DNA from: JAWPMV01 sp038527215
GTDB taxonomy: Bacteria > Bacteroidota > Bacteroidia > J057
DNA: 64,000 nt
Assembly: GCA_038527215.1 (NCBI GenBank)
Contig: JBCBGC010000002.1
Span: 1-64,000, forward strand
Direction: 5' to 3'
Shown one piece after another: positions 8,183 to 16,440 of the stretch. The first letter of the stretch is position 1, and each line of letters opens with the position of its first letter. The position numbers and the translations under genes are program-made. Under the pieces are notes generated by a model, which was given only the letters and a program-made list of their open reading frames with translations, did not search any database and was not told where the DNA came from.

Positions 8183-9350
8183 TAGTTTGAATCTCCAGTT
8201 TTAGTAGGGCTGCCACTTCTTCCAACACATCCGTATGGTCCTCCAGCGCATCTATGGCCGCCTGAACCCGGGCGTTCCCTGCAGGATTTTCTCCACTGAT
8301 TTCCAGGTCAAAAGGAGCCTGGATAGCCTGACAAGCTGTGATACTTTTATCCAGGGCAGCTTTCATTTTTGCATTGAGTTCTGGATTCATTTTTTCTACT
8401 AAATCAGCTAAAGAAGCACCGGACAAGGTTCCTTGCTCCAGCGACTGATATTGCCCTAGATAAACATTGACAATTCCCTGGGCATTTTGTTCAATATCAT
8501 GATGGGTCTGATCGCTGAAACAAGAATGCTCATCTTCCTGGTCGTGGTTTTGTAGTGCGACCTTCATCCGCTCTCCCGCCAACTCAGCCTTACTCAAGCT
8601 CCCGATCCCGGTCAGGATTTTTGACAGGGAGGTTTTCCCGCCTGCCACAAATTCGGTGTAATAGGCGGAACCCGGTTTCCATTGTTCACTGACAAAAGCC
8701 AGGTCGCTCAGCAAGAGTTGGCACAAAGTAGTGAGATATCTTAATCTCCGGTCAGCGAAAGGCGCAGAAGTAAAATCAGTCAAAGGACGCTGACCCGGAG
8801 TTTTCAGGCTAGCATCAGCCTGATCCTGTCCCCACAATAAAAATTCAATGGCATGGTAGCCCACGGCCACATTAACTTCTATGCCGTCTTCCTCATTTTT
8901 ATTCCGAAGATTTTGCGGAGAAATATCGAAATCTACCTGCTGAATCAGGCCAGCATCTGGTCTGCCTTCCACATAGTCGATAAAGCCTTCATCCATGGGC
9001 CAGGCATTGATAAAGCCTTCTCGTCCCAGGGCATCGTGGTCAATGGGACCCCCATAAAAGCGGTAAGCCTCCGTAAGCCCATAAGGAAGGCGGGCTTTGA
9101 TCCAGGCAGCCTTAGCACCTTCCAGACGATTTTGGTTCGGCTCTGTCGCAAACAAGGCCACCATGTCATACAACTGCTGGGCCTCTGTCAGTGCATCCTG
9201 ATAGTTAAGATAAACCATCTGAGCATACTGCACCAACACAGCTTGTACTTCCTCTGGGGAGGCTTCTTTGGGTTGGCAGCTCGACAGGCCAAAGACCAGA
9301 AATAAGCTGGCAATCCATGCGGAAATCACGAATTTTGAGGTAGCTTTCAC
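8175..9350 (-). CDS. imelysin family lipoprotein with canonical motif (paralogue 2)
   Basis: A 391-residue lipoprotein (FGLSSC, Cys 25). The canonical motif is intact: GYHAIEFLLWG, with G164, H166 and E169. Also seen are the family segments AAWIKARLPYGLTEAYRF and DEGFIDYV. This is the IrpA-like form expected to bind metal. The start is GTG 9350; no ATG is available in frame nearby. It is the first gene of the run 9350 to 2809. Two copies of a shared 16-bp palindrome lie 61-108 bp upstream, so expression is probably controlled by the same regulator as the DUF4856-TonB receptor run. Confidence 0.9.
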   Translation of the reverse strand: MKATSKFVISAWIASLFLVFGLSSCQPKEASPEEVQAVLVQYAQMVYLNYQDALTEAQQLYDMVALFATEPNQNRLEGAKAAWIKARLPYGLTEAYRFYGGPIDHDALGREGFINAWPMDEGFIDYVEGRPDAGLIQQVDFDISPQNLRNKNEEDGIEVNVAVGYHAIEFLLWGQDQADASLKTPGQRPLTDFTSAPFADRRLRYLTTLCQLLLSDLAFVSEQWKPGSAYYTEFVAGGKTSLSKILTGIGSLSKAELAGERMKVALQNHDQEDEHSCFSDQTHHDIEQNAQGIVNVYLGQYQSLEQGTLSGASLADLVEKMNPELNAKMKAALDKSITACQAIQAPFDLEISGENPAGNARVQAAIDALEDHTDVLEEVAALLKLEIQTNG

Positions 9351-9411
9351 AAGAATTTATGCTAAATCTTTTTCACTGTATAAAATTGCAAGAAAAGGCG
9401 TTAGTATTCAA

Positions 9412-9427
9412 TACCTATTATCAGGAA
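9412..9427. promoter_or_regulatory. operator-like palindrome, site 1 (imelysin run)
   Basis: TACCTATTATCAGGAA, an imperfect match (6/7 and 5/7 in the arms) to the TACCTAA-N2-TTAGGTA palindrome at 16281. It lies 61 bp upstream of the imelysin GTG and 101 bp before hisI. It is spaced 31 bp, about three helical turns, from the next site. Confidence 0.5.
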
Positions 9428-9442
9428 AATTGTGTTGAGATA

Positions 9443-9458
9443 TACCCATTATTAGGTA
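9443..9458. promoter_or_regulatory. operator-like palindrome, site 2 (imelysin run)
   Basis: TACCCATTATTAGGTA. The right arm matches TTAGGTA 7/7 and the left arm matches 5/7. The A/T-rich centre and overall length equal those of the other three sites. It lies in the shared divergent region with hisI. Confidence 0.55.
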
Positions 9459-9528
9459 GAAAAAACAAACTAAATAGCTCGAGCGTAATACCAATACGCT
9501 TTTTGCCACTGACCAAAACCAATACAAA

Positions 9529-9930
9529 ATGAGTAAAGAACAGCTGGAAGAAGGTTCAGACCTCCAACTTCAATTTGAAAAAAGGGGAGGACTCTTGCCT
9601 GTCATCGTGCAGGATGCAGCCAGTCTGCAAATTCTCATGCTGGGATATGCTAATATGGAAGCCTTCAAAAAAAGCCTGCACCTCGGCAAAGCTACTTTTT
9701 GGAGTACTTCTCGAGAAAAACTGTGGACCAAAGGGGAAACTTCCGGAGACTATTTAGAGATCGTAGAAATCCGGGTGGATTGTGATCAGGATGCCATTCT
9801 GTACCTGGTCATGCCCCAAGGAGAAGGCGCCTGCCACACCAAGAATGCAGCAGGAGAAAGCCGGGTTTCCTGTTTTTATCGATATGTAGATGAACAAAAC
9901 TCCCTACAAGGGGTGCCGGGAGTTGCCTGA
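9529..9930 (+). CDS. hisI: phosphoribosyl-AMP cyclohydrolase (stand-alone HisI)
   Basis: A 133-residue enzyme for the third step of histidine synthesis, opening the purine ring of PR-AMP. Family motifs: LMLGYANMEAF, TFWSTSREKLWTKGETSG, the metal-binding RVDCDQDAILY (D-C-D-x-D) and GACHTKN...SCFYR with the zinc cysteines. It ends after the HisI domain; the HisE pyrophosphohydrolase half that is often fused in this phylum is absent. It stands alone between two minus-strand runs, not in a his operon. It is divergent from the imelysin gene and convergent with the TonB receptor, whose end is 16 bp away. Confidence 0.92.
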   Translation: MSKEQLEEGSDLQLQFEKRGGLLPVIVQDAASLQILMLGYANMEAFKKSLHLGKATFWSTSREKLWTKGETSGDYLEIVEIRVDCDQDAILYLVMPQGEGACHTKNAAGESRVSCFYRYVDEQNSLQGVPGVA

Positions 9931-9946
9931 TAGGATACTTGAGACA

Positions 9947-12394
9947 TTACAAACGAAAGGCCAGGCTGACATAAAAATTCCGGGGATCAGCAGAAATAAT
10001 GCCCGGTCCCGGATAACCTTCCGCCCGCCGGGTGAAGTAGCGCTCGTTGGCCAGGTTGTGCACCCCTGCCCCCAGGACGAACCAGCGATAGGTATAACTC
10101 AGGGAGATGTCCAGGATATCATAAGCCGGAATTACCCCGGCTACAGCGGAAGCCACCTGCACGGCATTGGTGGCATCGCTGAACTGCTGGCTAAGGTAGG
10201 AATACAGCAAGGTTCCGGAAAATTGATGGTGTCGAAACCGCAATCCGGAACGCAGGAGTACCCTCGGCACCATTTCCACCTGCTTCCCTTCCACCGCAGC
10301 TTCATCGGATGCCAAATAGCGTGCATCCAGTAAAGCAAGGTTAGAAAAAACGCTCAGTTGGGTAGGACTGGACCTCTTCAGAAAGGCTCGCCACAGGTCC
10401 GCCTCTACATAGGTTTCCAATCCGATAGTGCGCGCATCGGCAATGTTGGTCCGGTAACGGAATACTTGAAAGGTCTCGGGATTCACTTGCTGGATGGCGC
10501 CGATTCGGTCCTGATAAGAAAGGTAAAAGAGCGTAAACTCTCCCTGGAACCAGTCTTTCTTTTTTACCCGCCACCCGAGATCGGCGTTGAAGCCTCTTTC
10601 ATCCTTCATCTCCGGGTCCACCACAAAACTGGGATTCACCTCCCGAAAGTCATTAAAGCTGATGGAACGGTAGTTTTGGGAAATATTGGCATAAAACTCC
10701 CATTTTCCCGCTTCTTTATAACTCAAGCCAATTCCGCCCAGGAGGAAAGCACGCTTACTGTCGCGGAGGTCAACAAAAGTGCTATCAAAAACAATGTTAT
10801 CGGCCAGGTCTCGTACCGTCTCCCTAAAGGTCCCATCCGCCTGGGTTCGAATATATTCCCCCCTCAGCCCGGGCGTGATGCTCCATTTGGGCTTGATCCG
10901 AAAAATGTGCTCCGCGAACACCGCCACATTGGAACTGGGGAATCGGTAAGAGGAATTTTCCAGGTCGTCGGGTCGCAGAAAACGAAAATCTGCATCAAAG
11001 CCTTCACTGCCATTGCCCTGCTGGCTCTGATTATTTCCTCGGTATACTCTGAGGCCCATGAGGAAAGTCTGCGGAATCCCCTTCCAGCCATAGCGATGAA
11101 TGAGGCGGGTTTCGTTGCCAATATTCCTGAACTCGCCCTTGATCAGGTTGCGCTCTTTAGCCCAACTGGGCGCCCTGGTAATCGTAATCGGATCCGCACT
11201 ACTGACAGGGCCCCGGTAGCCCAGGGCATTTCGCCCGCCATAAAGTCCGAAAAACCGGCTGTCCAATTCCGTAGCAGGTCCGATTTTCCAGTTTAGTTGC
11301 AGGGCCGCCAGGTTCCAGTAGATGCCAAAGAAATTCCTTTCGCGGAAGGACTGATAGGGATCTATTCGGAAATCGGTATCGGTTAAGCCCCCTGGCTGCT
11401 GAGCCAGGTATTGCATGAAGGTGTATTCCCCTTTGATTTCCAAGGCAGCAGTTGGATTCCAGGTCAGGCCTGAATAGGCTCCGTGGGCCGTGTATTTGCT
11501 GTTCGGTTGGGCGCCATTGCCTCGGCGATATTGGTAGTAGCTGTAGGATTTAACTTTATTTTTTTGAAAAGCTGCGGAGGTAAAAAGATGGTATCGGTTA
11601 AAAGAACCATAGCGCTGGTTGACATTGAACTCCTGCGCTTTGCGCTCTGGACCACTTTTTTTAACAAAATTCACGAGCCCCCCAAACTGGGTCCCGTATT
11701 GCAGAGAAGCGGCTCCACGGACCACTTCTACCCGTTCCAACGCCAGCATAGGCGGCGTATAATAGGTCTCGGGATATCCCAGGGCATCCGCGCTCATGTC
11801 GTAGCCATTTTGTCGGGTATTAAAATTCTGGGTGCGGTTAGGATTCAGGCCTCGTCCCCCAATGCCTAATTGCAGGCCGCCCCCATCACTTTCCCAGATG
11901 TTCAATCCAGTAATGGTGGCAAAGGCTTCCCGGCTTTGATTGGCCCCTAAATCAGCTGTGAGCTGAGAAAAATCCACTACTTCGGTTTTCCTTCCGGCAT
12001 AAATAGCGGTTCCCTCCACTTCCTTCAACTGTCTCACCCCAAAGCTGCTTTCCGCTTCTGCGATCTCTACCGAGGCCAAATCATAAGTCACGGCCACCAG
12101 ACGCACCTTCCAGGTGAGATCCCGATCCTTGATCGTCAGGTTACGGGTTTGGGATTGAAGTCCTTCGCCAGAAAATCGGACCTGGTATTTGCCACGGACA
12201 AAGGGGCCCAGGCGGAAGTTTCCCAGGCTATCAGATACGTCAGTCAACGCGATCCCAACGGCCGCTACTGTTACCGAATCCAGCGGTTCTCCCAGACCTA
12301 CATCCTGGATATTTCCCTCCAGCCAGTAGTTCTGCCCGGAAAGCATTCCCAGGCTCAACCAACTCACAACCACCAGCGTGTAAAACTTAATCAT
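9947..12394 (-). CDS. TonB-dependent receptor, FecA/siderophore type
   Basis: An 815-residue outer-membrane receptor. Order: signal peptide (about 1-20), carboxypeptidase-regulatory-like beta sandwich (about 22-105), TonB plug (about 130-255, with LERVEVVRGAASLQYGTQFG), then a 22-strand barrel ending in the aromatic-rich FYVSLAFRL. The extended plug motif RTQNFNTRQNGYDMSADALG resembles FecA-like iron receptors. No SusD partner is next to it, which argues against glycan import. It follows HTTM with an 8-bp overlap as the last gene of the DUF4856-imelysin-HTTM run. The ligand is inferred to be an iron complex. Confidence 0.9.
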   Translation of the reverse strand: MIKFYTLVVVSWLSLGMLSGQNYWLEGNIQDVGLGEPLDSVTVAAVGIALTDVSDSLGNFRLGPFVRGKYQVRFSGEGLQSQTRNLTIKDRDLTWKVRLVAVTYDLASVEIAEAESSFGVRQLKEVEGTAIYAGRKTEVVDFSQLTADLGANQSREAFATITGLNIWESDGGGLQLGIGGRGLNPNRTQNFNTRQNGYDMSADALGYPETYYTPPMLALERVEVVRGAASLQYGTQFGGLVNFVKKSGPERKAQEFNVNQRYGSFNRYHLFTSAAFQKNKVKSYSYYQYRRGNGAQPNSKYTAHGAYSGLTWNPTAALEIKGEYTFMQYLAQQPGGLTDTDFRIDPYQSFRERNFFGIYWNLAALQLNWKIGPATELDSRFFGLYGGRNALGYRGPVSSADPITITRAPSWAKERNLIKGEFRNIGNETRLIHRYGWKGIPQTFLMGLRVYRGNNQSQQGNGSEGFDADFRFLRPDDLENSSYRFPSSNVAVFAEHIFRIKPKWSITPGLRGEYIRTQADGTFRETVRDLADNIVFDSTFVDLRDSKRAFLLGGIGLSYKEAGKWEFYANISQNYRSISFNDFREVNPSFVVDPEMKDERGFNADLGWRVKKKDWFQGEFTLFYLSYQDRIGAIQQVNPETFQVFRYRTNIADARTIGLETYVEADLWRAFLKRSSPTQLSVFSNLALLDARYLASDEAAVEGKQVEMVPRVLLRSGLRFRHHQFSGTLLYSYLSQQFSDATNAVQVASAVAGVIPAYDILDISLSYTYRWFVLGAGVHNLANERYFTRRAEGYPGPGIISADPRNFYVSLAFRL

Positions 12395-13736
12395 GTGCTA
12401 TATCAGATGAGGGGTTGGCAAAAGGCAACACCCAGGATTTGGCGCGAAAGGATTCTTTTTCCTGATACAAATCAACTTCCGGATCGATAAAGAGTTTGCT
12501 GCGCCTTCCATTTAGGCTTACATAAACTTTAGCTCGGACCTCAGGATCTTTGACGCCTTGTTTTTTGAATTCTTCGCCCAGATAATGGGCATACTGCAGG
12601 ATCATATCAGGCTGAGTAGCCATCATCTTTTCCTGAAGAGGGGTCAGATAGCTGGCATTCGTAGGCTCCCATTCTCTCCCTGTATGCGGTTCTGTAATGG
12701 TAAAAAAGGCTGAACCGACCTTTTCCATCAGCATCACCCTCCAGGAGAAGCGAAAGCCCTGTTCATGCCAAAACAGTTCCCCTGGGTAGGCCAGATAGCG
12801 AAAAGGAAGGACTAATTGAAGGCAGAAAAACCCGGCGAACATATAAGCCAACCAGCGAGACGTAGCTTTCGGCCTCGCAGTGCCTGATTGGGGGAGCGTA
12901 TACGAAAACAAACGGCCTAGTTGAGCCAGTCGTTTTTCATGCCAGGCCGGAGAGAAAAACACCAGCGTAGCCAGGATCATGATCCAGGGGAACATGCCGA
13001 TGTTAAAGAGCAGCCAGGTCATCACATGAAAAACCACCACTGCTACGTAGGCCAGAGGCCGGGTTTTTTTCCACCATAACCAGAAAGGAATGGTCAGGTC
13101 ATATAGACATCCTATCCAGCTAAAGGCCAGGGCAGTGTAGGAATATCGGAAAATGGGGCCAATGATCGGCATATCGGCCAAAGGAGGTAACCAAATGGCC
13201 ATTGGCATGCCGCGCACCAGCCAATCATAGTGGAGTTTGGCAATTCCGGCAAAAAAGTAAACCATGGCCAGTTGTCCCTGCAAGATCAGCAACATCCAGC
13301 GCGGCATCTCAGTCTGCAGCAAGCTGGAATCCCTTCGTACATCCAGGGAAAAATACCGATGGGCCGGCAGGAAGCATAAGATAAAGCTGACCAGACTGAC
13401 GAAATAATAGTGGTTCAGATAGGTGGTTTTATCAATCAGCTCTACATAGGTAAAGCCTAGAAAAAACACCCAGCTAAAGAGCCGGTATCGCCAACCCAGC
13501 ATGATGCAGGCTGCACTGAGGGCCAGCAAGCCAAACAGTCCGTACATGGCCCAGGCCGGCAGGACTTGTACCCAGTCGAAGCCAAAATAGGTAAAGTGAA
13601 AGGAGGGTTGGACATATAAAATATCCACCCATCCTTTGGCCAGAAAACGCAGCATACTCCACAGCATTACCCCACCAAACAACACGCGAAATGTTGCTAG
13701 TGGGGCAATAGAGACAGGTTGCTGAAGCCTGCTCAA
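12387..13736 (-). CDS. HTTM / vitamin K-dependent gamma-carboxylase-like membrane protein
   Basis: A 449-residue polytopic membrane protein. The opening PVSIAPLATFRVLFGG and the helical core with YVELIDKTTYLNHYYF are typical of the HTTM (horizontally transferred transmembrane) domain related to vitamin K-dependent gamma-glutamyl carboxylase. About seven to eight helices are followed by a soluble C-terminal part with a conserved FSWRVMLMEK. The start appears to be TTG 13736, since no in-frame ATG precedes the conserved N-terminus. HTTM genes are recurrent partners of imelysins in Bacteroidota, but their reaction there is unknown. It overlaps the TonB receptor start by 8 bp. Confidence 0.85.
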   Translation of the reverse strand: MSRLQQPVSIAPLATFRVLFGGVMLWSMLRFLAKGWVDILYVQPSFHFTYFGFDWVQVLPAWAMYGLFGLLALSAACIMLGWRYRLFSWVFFLGFTYVELIDKTTYLNHYYFVSLVSFILCFLPAHRYFSLDVRRDSSLLQTEMPRWMLLILQGQLAMVYFFAGIAKLHYDWLVRGMPMAIWLPPLADMPIIGPIFRYSYTALAFSWIGCLYDLTIPFWLWWKKTRPLAYVAVVVFHVMTWLLFNIGMFPWIMILATLVFFSPAWHEKRLAQLGRLFSYTLPQSGTARPKATSRWLAYMFAGFFCLQLVLPFRYLAYPGELFWHEQGFRFSWRVMLMEKVGSAFFTITEPHTGREWEPTNASYLTPLQEKMMATQPDMILQYAHYLGEEFKKQGVKDPEVRAKVYVSLNGRRSKLFIDPEVDLYQEKESFRAKSWVLPFANPSSDIAHD

Positions 13737-13777
13737 AAAAGAATATAAATGCTTGTTTTGCTTAATAGCCAGTTTTA

Positions 13778-14935
13778 TCAGTCTCCGTCATTGTCAACAT
13801 AGGAAATTTTTACGCCCATTGCCGCAGTCATTTCCCTTTTGATCAATGGCACCATTTTTTGCATCTCATCATGAACTGCGTCGACCGCAGCTTTGTTATT
13901 TTCCAAGGCATCCGTTAACGGACCTGTCAGTCCTTTCAGCCCAGAAACAATGGTGGTAAACTGCTCGGTAATGGCGATAGCCAGGAGGCCATCTTCGGTA
14001 TCTTCGCCAGTCTTAAGACATTGCAGATAGTCTTCGAATCCCAAGCCATCCTGGCCTGAAGTAGATTTTCCTGCGTACATGCGCTCAAAAGCCTCGGCCT
14101 GAGCGATCGCCAATTCCAGGGAAATCCCACTGTAGAAACCCTCTACTTTCTGGGGCTGAATGATGCCTCCATCCAATTTGCCTAGAGGCAGCTTGAATTT
14201 GAAGTTTTTAAGGGTCTCATAATCGAAGTTATAAGAGTTAGCCAGCAAGGCCAGAGCGCTTCCGTCCGCGGAACCCGTGCTGCCTTTAAAAGTATTGTCA
14301 TAGCCGTCTTCCGTCCAGGCTTTGACCATCTGATTGGCTTTGGTTAACAAATCTCCTACCAGGGCCTCAAGGTAAGCCACTCGCTGGTCAGCACCAGCAT
14401 CTGTACTGAACTGGGCCACCAAGGCGGCCACATCCTGAGCATTAGGATTGTATAGCAGGTATTCTACCGCTGGAAATCCCACCACAGACTTAAAGCTATT
14501 GTCCAGATCGAGGTTCTGCATGCTGATGGCATCCTCAATCCCTAGTGGACTGGTAGGAAAGACATTGCTACGCTCAGCCAGGGAGTAACCCAAATCAGCA
14601 GCTGGTCCAAATTCCAGGGGTGCAACATCCTGATAGGCCAGGTATGCGACTTTCCAGGCATCTCTTACAGCTTGAAAATTTGTTTCAGAAGGATCCGCTT
14701 TAAAGCTAGCTACAGCCGTGTTAAGGCTTTCTACTTCATCCTGATACGTCTGGTAAGCAGGAATGATAATGTTGTCGGCGTAATTAGCCTGCATGCCAGC
14801 CAGATCAAAATCACAGTTCGGTCCCAGGTTGCCGTTGCCATTATCACATCCTACCATGAAGATAGTCAGGAGGGCCAGGGCCAGTACTGGGGACTGGAAA
14901 TGCCAAAGGCCCCTGCGTAGAGGGGCCAAAGACAT
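13778..14935 (-). CDS. imelysin family lipoprotein, GFPAVE variant (paralogue 3)
   Basis: A 385-residue lipoprotein (IFMVGC). The helical imelysin fold is recognisable from VRDAWKVAYLAYQDVAPLEFGP and VVGFPAVEYLLYNP. The family motif is GFPAVE, so His is replaced by Pro, as in a known imelysin subgroup. The C-terminus ISYVDNDGD matches paralogue 1. The ATG at 14935 is chosen because it directly precedes the signal peptide and lies just after the DUF4856 stop (13-bp gap); the longer frame to 15064 would run into that gene. With DUF4856, HTTM and the receptor it forms one transcription unit. Confidence 0.85.
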   Translation of the reverse strand: MSLAPLRRGLWHFQSPVLALALLTIFMVGCDNGNGNLGPNCDFDLAGMQANYADNIIIPAYQTYQDEVESLNTAVASFKADPSETNFQAVRDAWKVAYLAYQDVAPLEFGPAADLGYSLAERSNVFPTSPLGIEDAISMQNLDLDNSFKSVVGFPAVEYLLYNPNAQDVAALVAQFSTDAGADQRVAYLEALVGDLLTKANQMVKAWTEDGYDNTFKGSTGSADGSALALLANSYNFDYETLKNFKFKLPLGKLDGGIIQPQKVEGFYSGISLELAIAQAEAFERMYAGKSTSGQDGLGFEDYLQCLKTGEDTEDGLLAIAITEQFTTIVSGLKGLTGPLTDALENNKAAVDAVHDEMQKMVPLIKREMTAAMGVKISYVDNDGD

Positions 14936-14948
14936 ATATTGAGAGAGC

Positions 14949-16109
14949 TTATTCAATAACTCCATTTGAGAAAGCGCTGATGAGGTTTCCAATTGCTTCG
15001 TCAAGTTGGGCATCGGTGAGGGTCCACAGGTTAGTGGTAGGTCCAACGATGGCCAAAGAGGCATCCAACTTAGCCTTGTCGAATTTAGGGGCTACCAGTC
15101 CGTTTCCTCCTTCGAAGTGATACTTCAGAGCGAGGGAGAAGCCAATGGCTTCAGATAGGTAATGGTGCTTTTTGTACTGGGATGGGCTTCTGGAATCTTT
15201 GGCCCGCTCCATGTAGTCAGCCGCAGTAGAAGCAATGACTTTTTCCCAGTTAGAAACGATTACATCGATTGCTTCATCACGAGCGGTGTAATCTTTAGCT
15301 ACGATGGCAGCACGACCTTTTCTCCATGCATCACTCAGGGTCTGGTTGATACCAGGATAGGTAAAGCGACCGGTTCCGGTGCCGTCATTTCTAGCCTGGG
15401 TGTATTTTCCCCAGTATCTTACGCCATCGGTAGTAGCAGGATAGTCCACCGGTACGCCGAAGTAACCGAAGGCTTCGTCGAAGTAGTGCTCCATCAGGGT
15501 GTAGGTTTTTCCGTCCTCTACATCGTCATTCCCGATTTCTCCCATGCGGTCAGAAGAAAGGTAGATTTCCATCGCCTGATAGAAGAACACGGCTCCCATC
15601 AGTCCTTTTTCAATCACTTGCTGGTATTCGATTCCGTTGGCATCTACCAGGTAACCAGCATTATCTGCGGTAGCAGGCGTACCCGTACCGTAAGTTTCGC
15701 TTAGAAATCCAGAAGTTCCATCAGCAGCTTCGGTTCCCTTCTGAGAAGCGGTTCCCATTTCGGTCATCCACGTTTCGAAAAAGCTAACGTCGTTGGAAAA
15801 GGATTTGCTCTTAAGATCTTTTGCGTAGGTTCCAGAAAAGTCTGCTCCTGCCTCGTTGGCATACATAGCGAGGAGACGGGCTCCATCAACTGTACCAGTC
15901 AGGCTTCTGGTTCCTTTCATATAGTTAGACATTTCATCCATCATGTCCAGTCTTTCCGTCTGCCCGGAGTACACTACGGTACTTTGTCCGTCACGCTCAA
16001 AGACATAGGTAGATGGGATTTCTAACTCTACGGTTTCTCCTTTACATCCTACCAAAATCGCCAGGCTGGCAGCGATGATCATGAATTTAAAACTAGAGGT
16101 AAAGCGCAT
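14949..16109 (-). CDS. DUF4856 lipoprotein
   Basis: A 386-residue lipoprotein (LAILVGC). Family-like features: STYVFERDGQSTVVYSGQT after the signal, GLMGAVFFYQAMEIYLS in the middle, HYFDEAFGYFGVP, and KKHHYLSEAIGFSLALKY near the end. DUF4856 proteins have an imelysin-like helical repeat and are nearly always encoded beside imelysins. The function is unknown, presumably metal binding or handing over to the receptor. ATG 16109 is used rather than the TTG immediately before it. It is the first gene of the run down to 9947, with two palindromic sites upstream. Confidence 0.87.
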   Translation of the reverse strand: MRFTSSFKFMIIAASLAILVGCKGETVELEIPSTYVFERDGQSTVVYSGQTERLDMMDEMSNYMKGTRSLTGTVDGARLLAMYANEAGADFSGTYAKDLKSKSFSNDVSFFETWMTEMGTASQKGTEAADGTSGFLSETYGTGTPATADNAGYLVDANGIEYQQVIEKGLMGAVFFYQAMEIYLSSDRMGEIGNDDVEDGKTYTLMEHYFDEAFGYFGVPVDYPATTDGVRYWGKYTQARNDGTGTGRFTYPGINQTLSDAWRKGRAAIVAKDYTARDEAIDVIVSNWEKVIASTAADYMERAKDSRSPSQYKKHHYLSEAIGFSLALKYHFEGGNGLVAPKFDKAKLDASLAIVGPTTNLWTLTDAQLDEAIGNLISAFSNGVIE

Positions 16110-16236
16110 CAAATTTAGATTTGAGATTAAATGAATAGTTTGGTTGGTCTGAATGTAGCAGCGTAGTTTTTATTTAGATTGATTCTAAGTTTTCTTGAGC
16201 AGGCGCAAATCTCGACCAAATAGGCTGAAGGGACAA

Positions 16237-16252
16237 TACCTAAGCTTTGGTA
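16237..16252. promoter_or_regulatory. operator-like palindrome, site 1 (DUF4856 run)
   Basis: TACCTAAGCTTTGGTA: left arm 7/7, right arm 6/7 against TACCTAA-N2-TTAGGTA. It lies 127 bp upstream of the DUF4856 ATG and 44 bp from site 2. Confidence 0.55.
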
Positions 16253-16280
16253 AAAATTTGGTAAAAAATTCACGGACGTA

Positions 16281-16296
16281 TACCTAAAATTAGGTA
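16281..16296. promoter_or_regulatory. operator-like palindrome, site 2 (DUF4856 run), perfect
   Basis: TACCTAAAATTAGGTA, a perfect 7+2+7 inverted repeat and the best member of the four-site set. It is 171 bp upstream of the DUF4856 start, on the far side of site 1. Confidence 0.6.
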
Positions 16297-16346
16297 GTGG
16301 GAAGCCTGAGGGGTGGATTCGGAGGGGCTTTTTAAAGAATCGACGC

Positions 16347-16376
16347 AAAAAAGGGGCAGACCTATGGGTCTGCCCC
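16347..16376 (-). terminator. intrinsic terminator for the prolyl oligopeptidase gene
   Basis: Stem GGGGCAGACC-TATG-GGTCTGCCCC (10 bp, perfect) followed on the minus strand by six T. It lies 410 bp after the peptidase stop, so the repeat array 16441-16770 would be carried in the 3' untranslated RNA. Confidence 0.85.
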
Positions 16377-16440
16377 TATGGCGACGGGATCAACCGTCAG
16401 GTGTTTTTTCTTGATTTCCCCAGATTTCATCTGGGGAAGA

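Noticed and set aside
10358..11296. 312-codon plus-strand frame inside the TonB receptor gene
   Set aside because: It is antisense to a protein with complete plug and barrel motifs; the translated product has no recognisable domain.
16110..16117. TAAATTTG box on the minus strand as promoter for DUF4856
   Set aside because: It touches the ATG directly, so the RNA would start inside the gene, and no -33 box is found at 19-21 nt. The promoter more likely lies near the palindromes.
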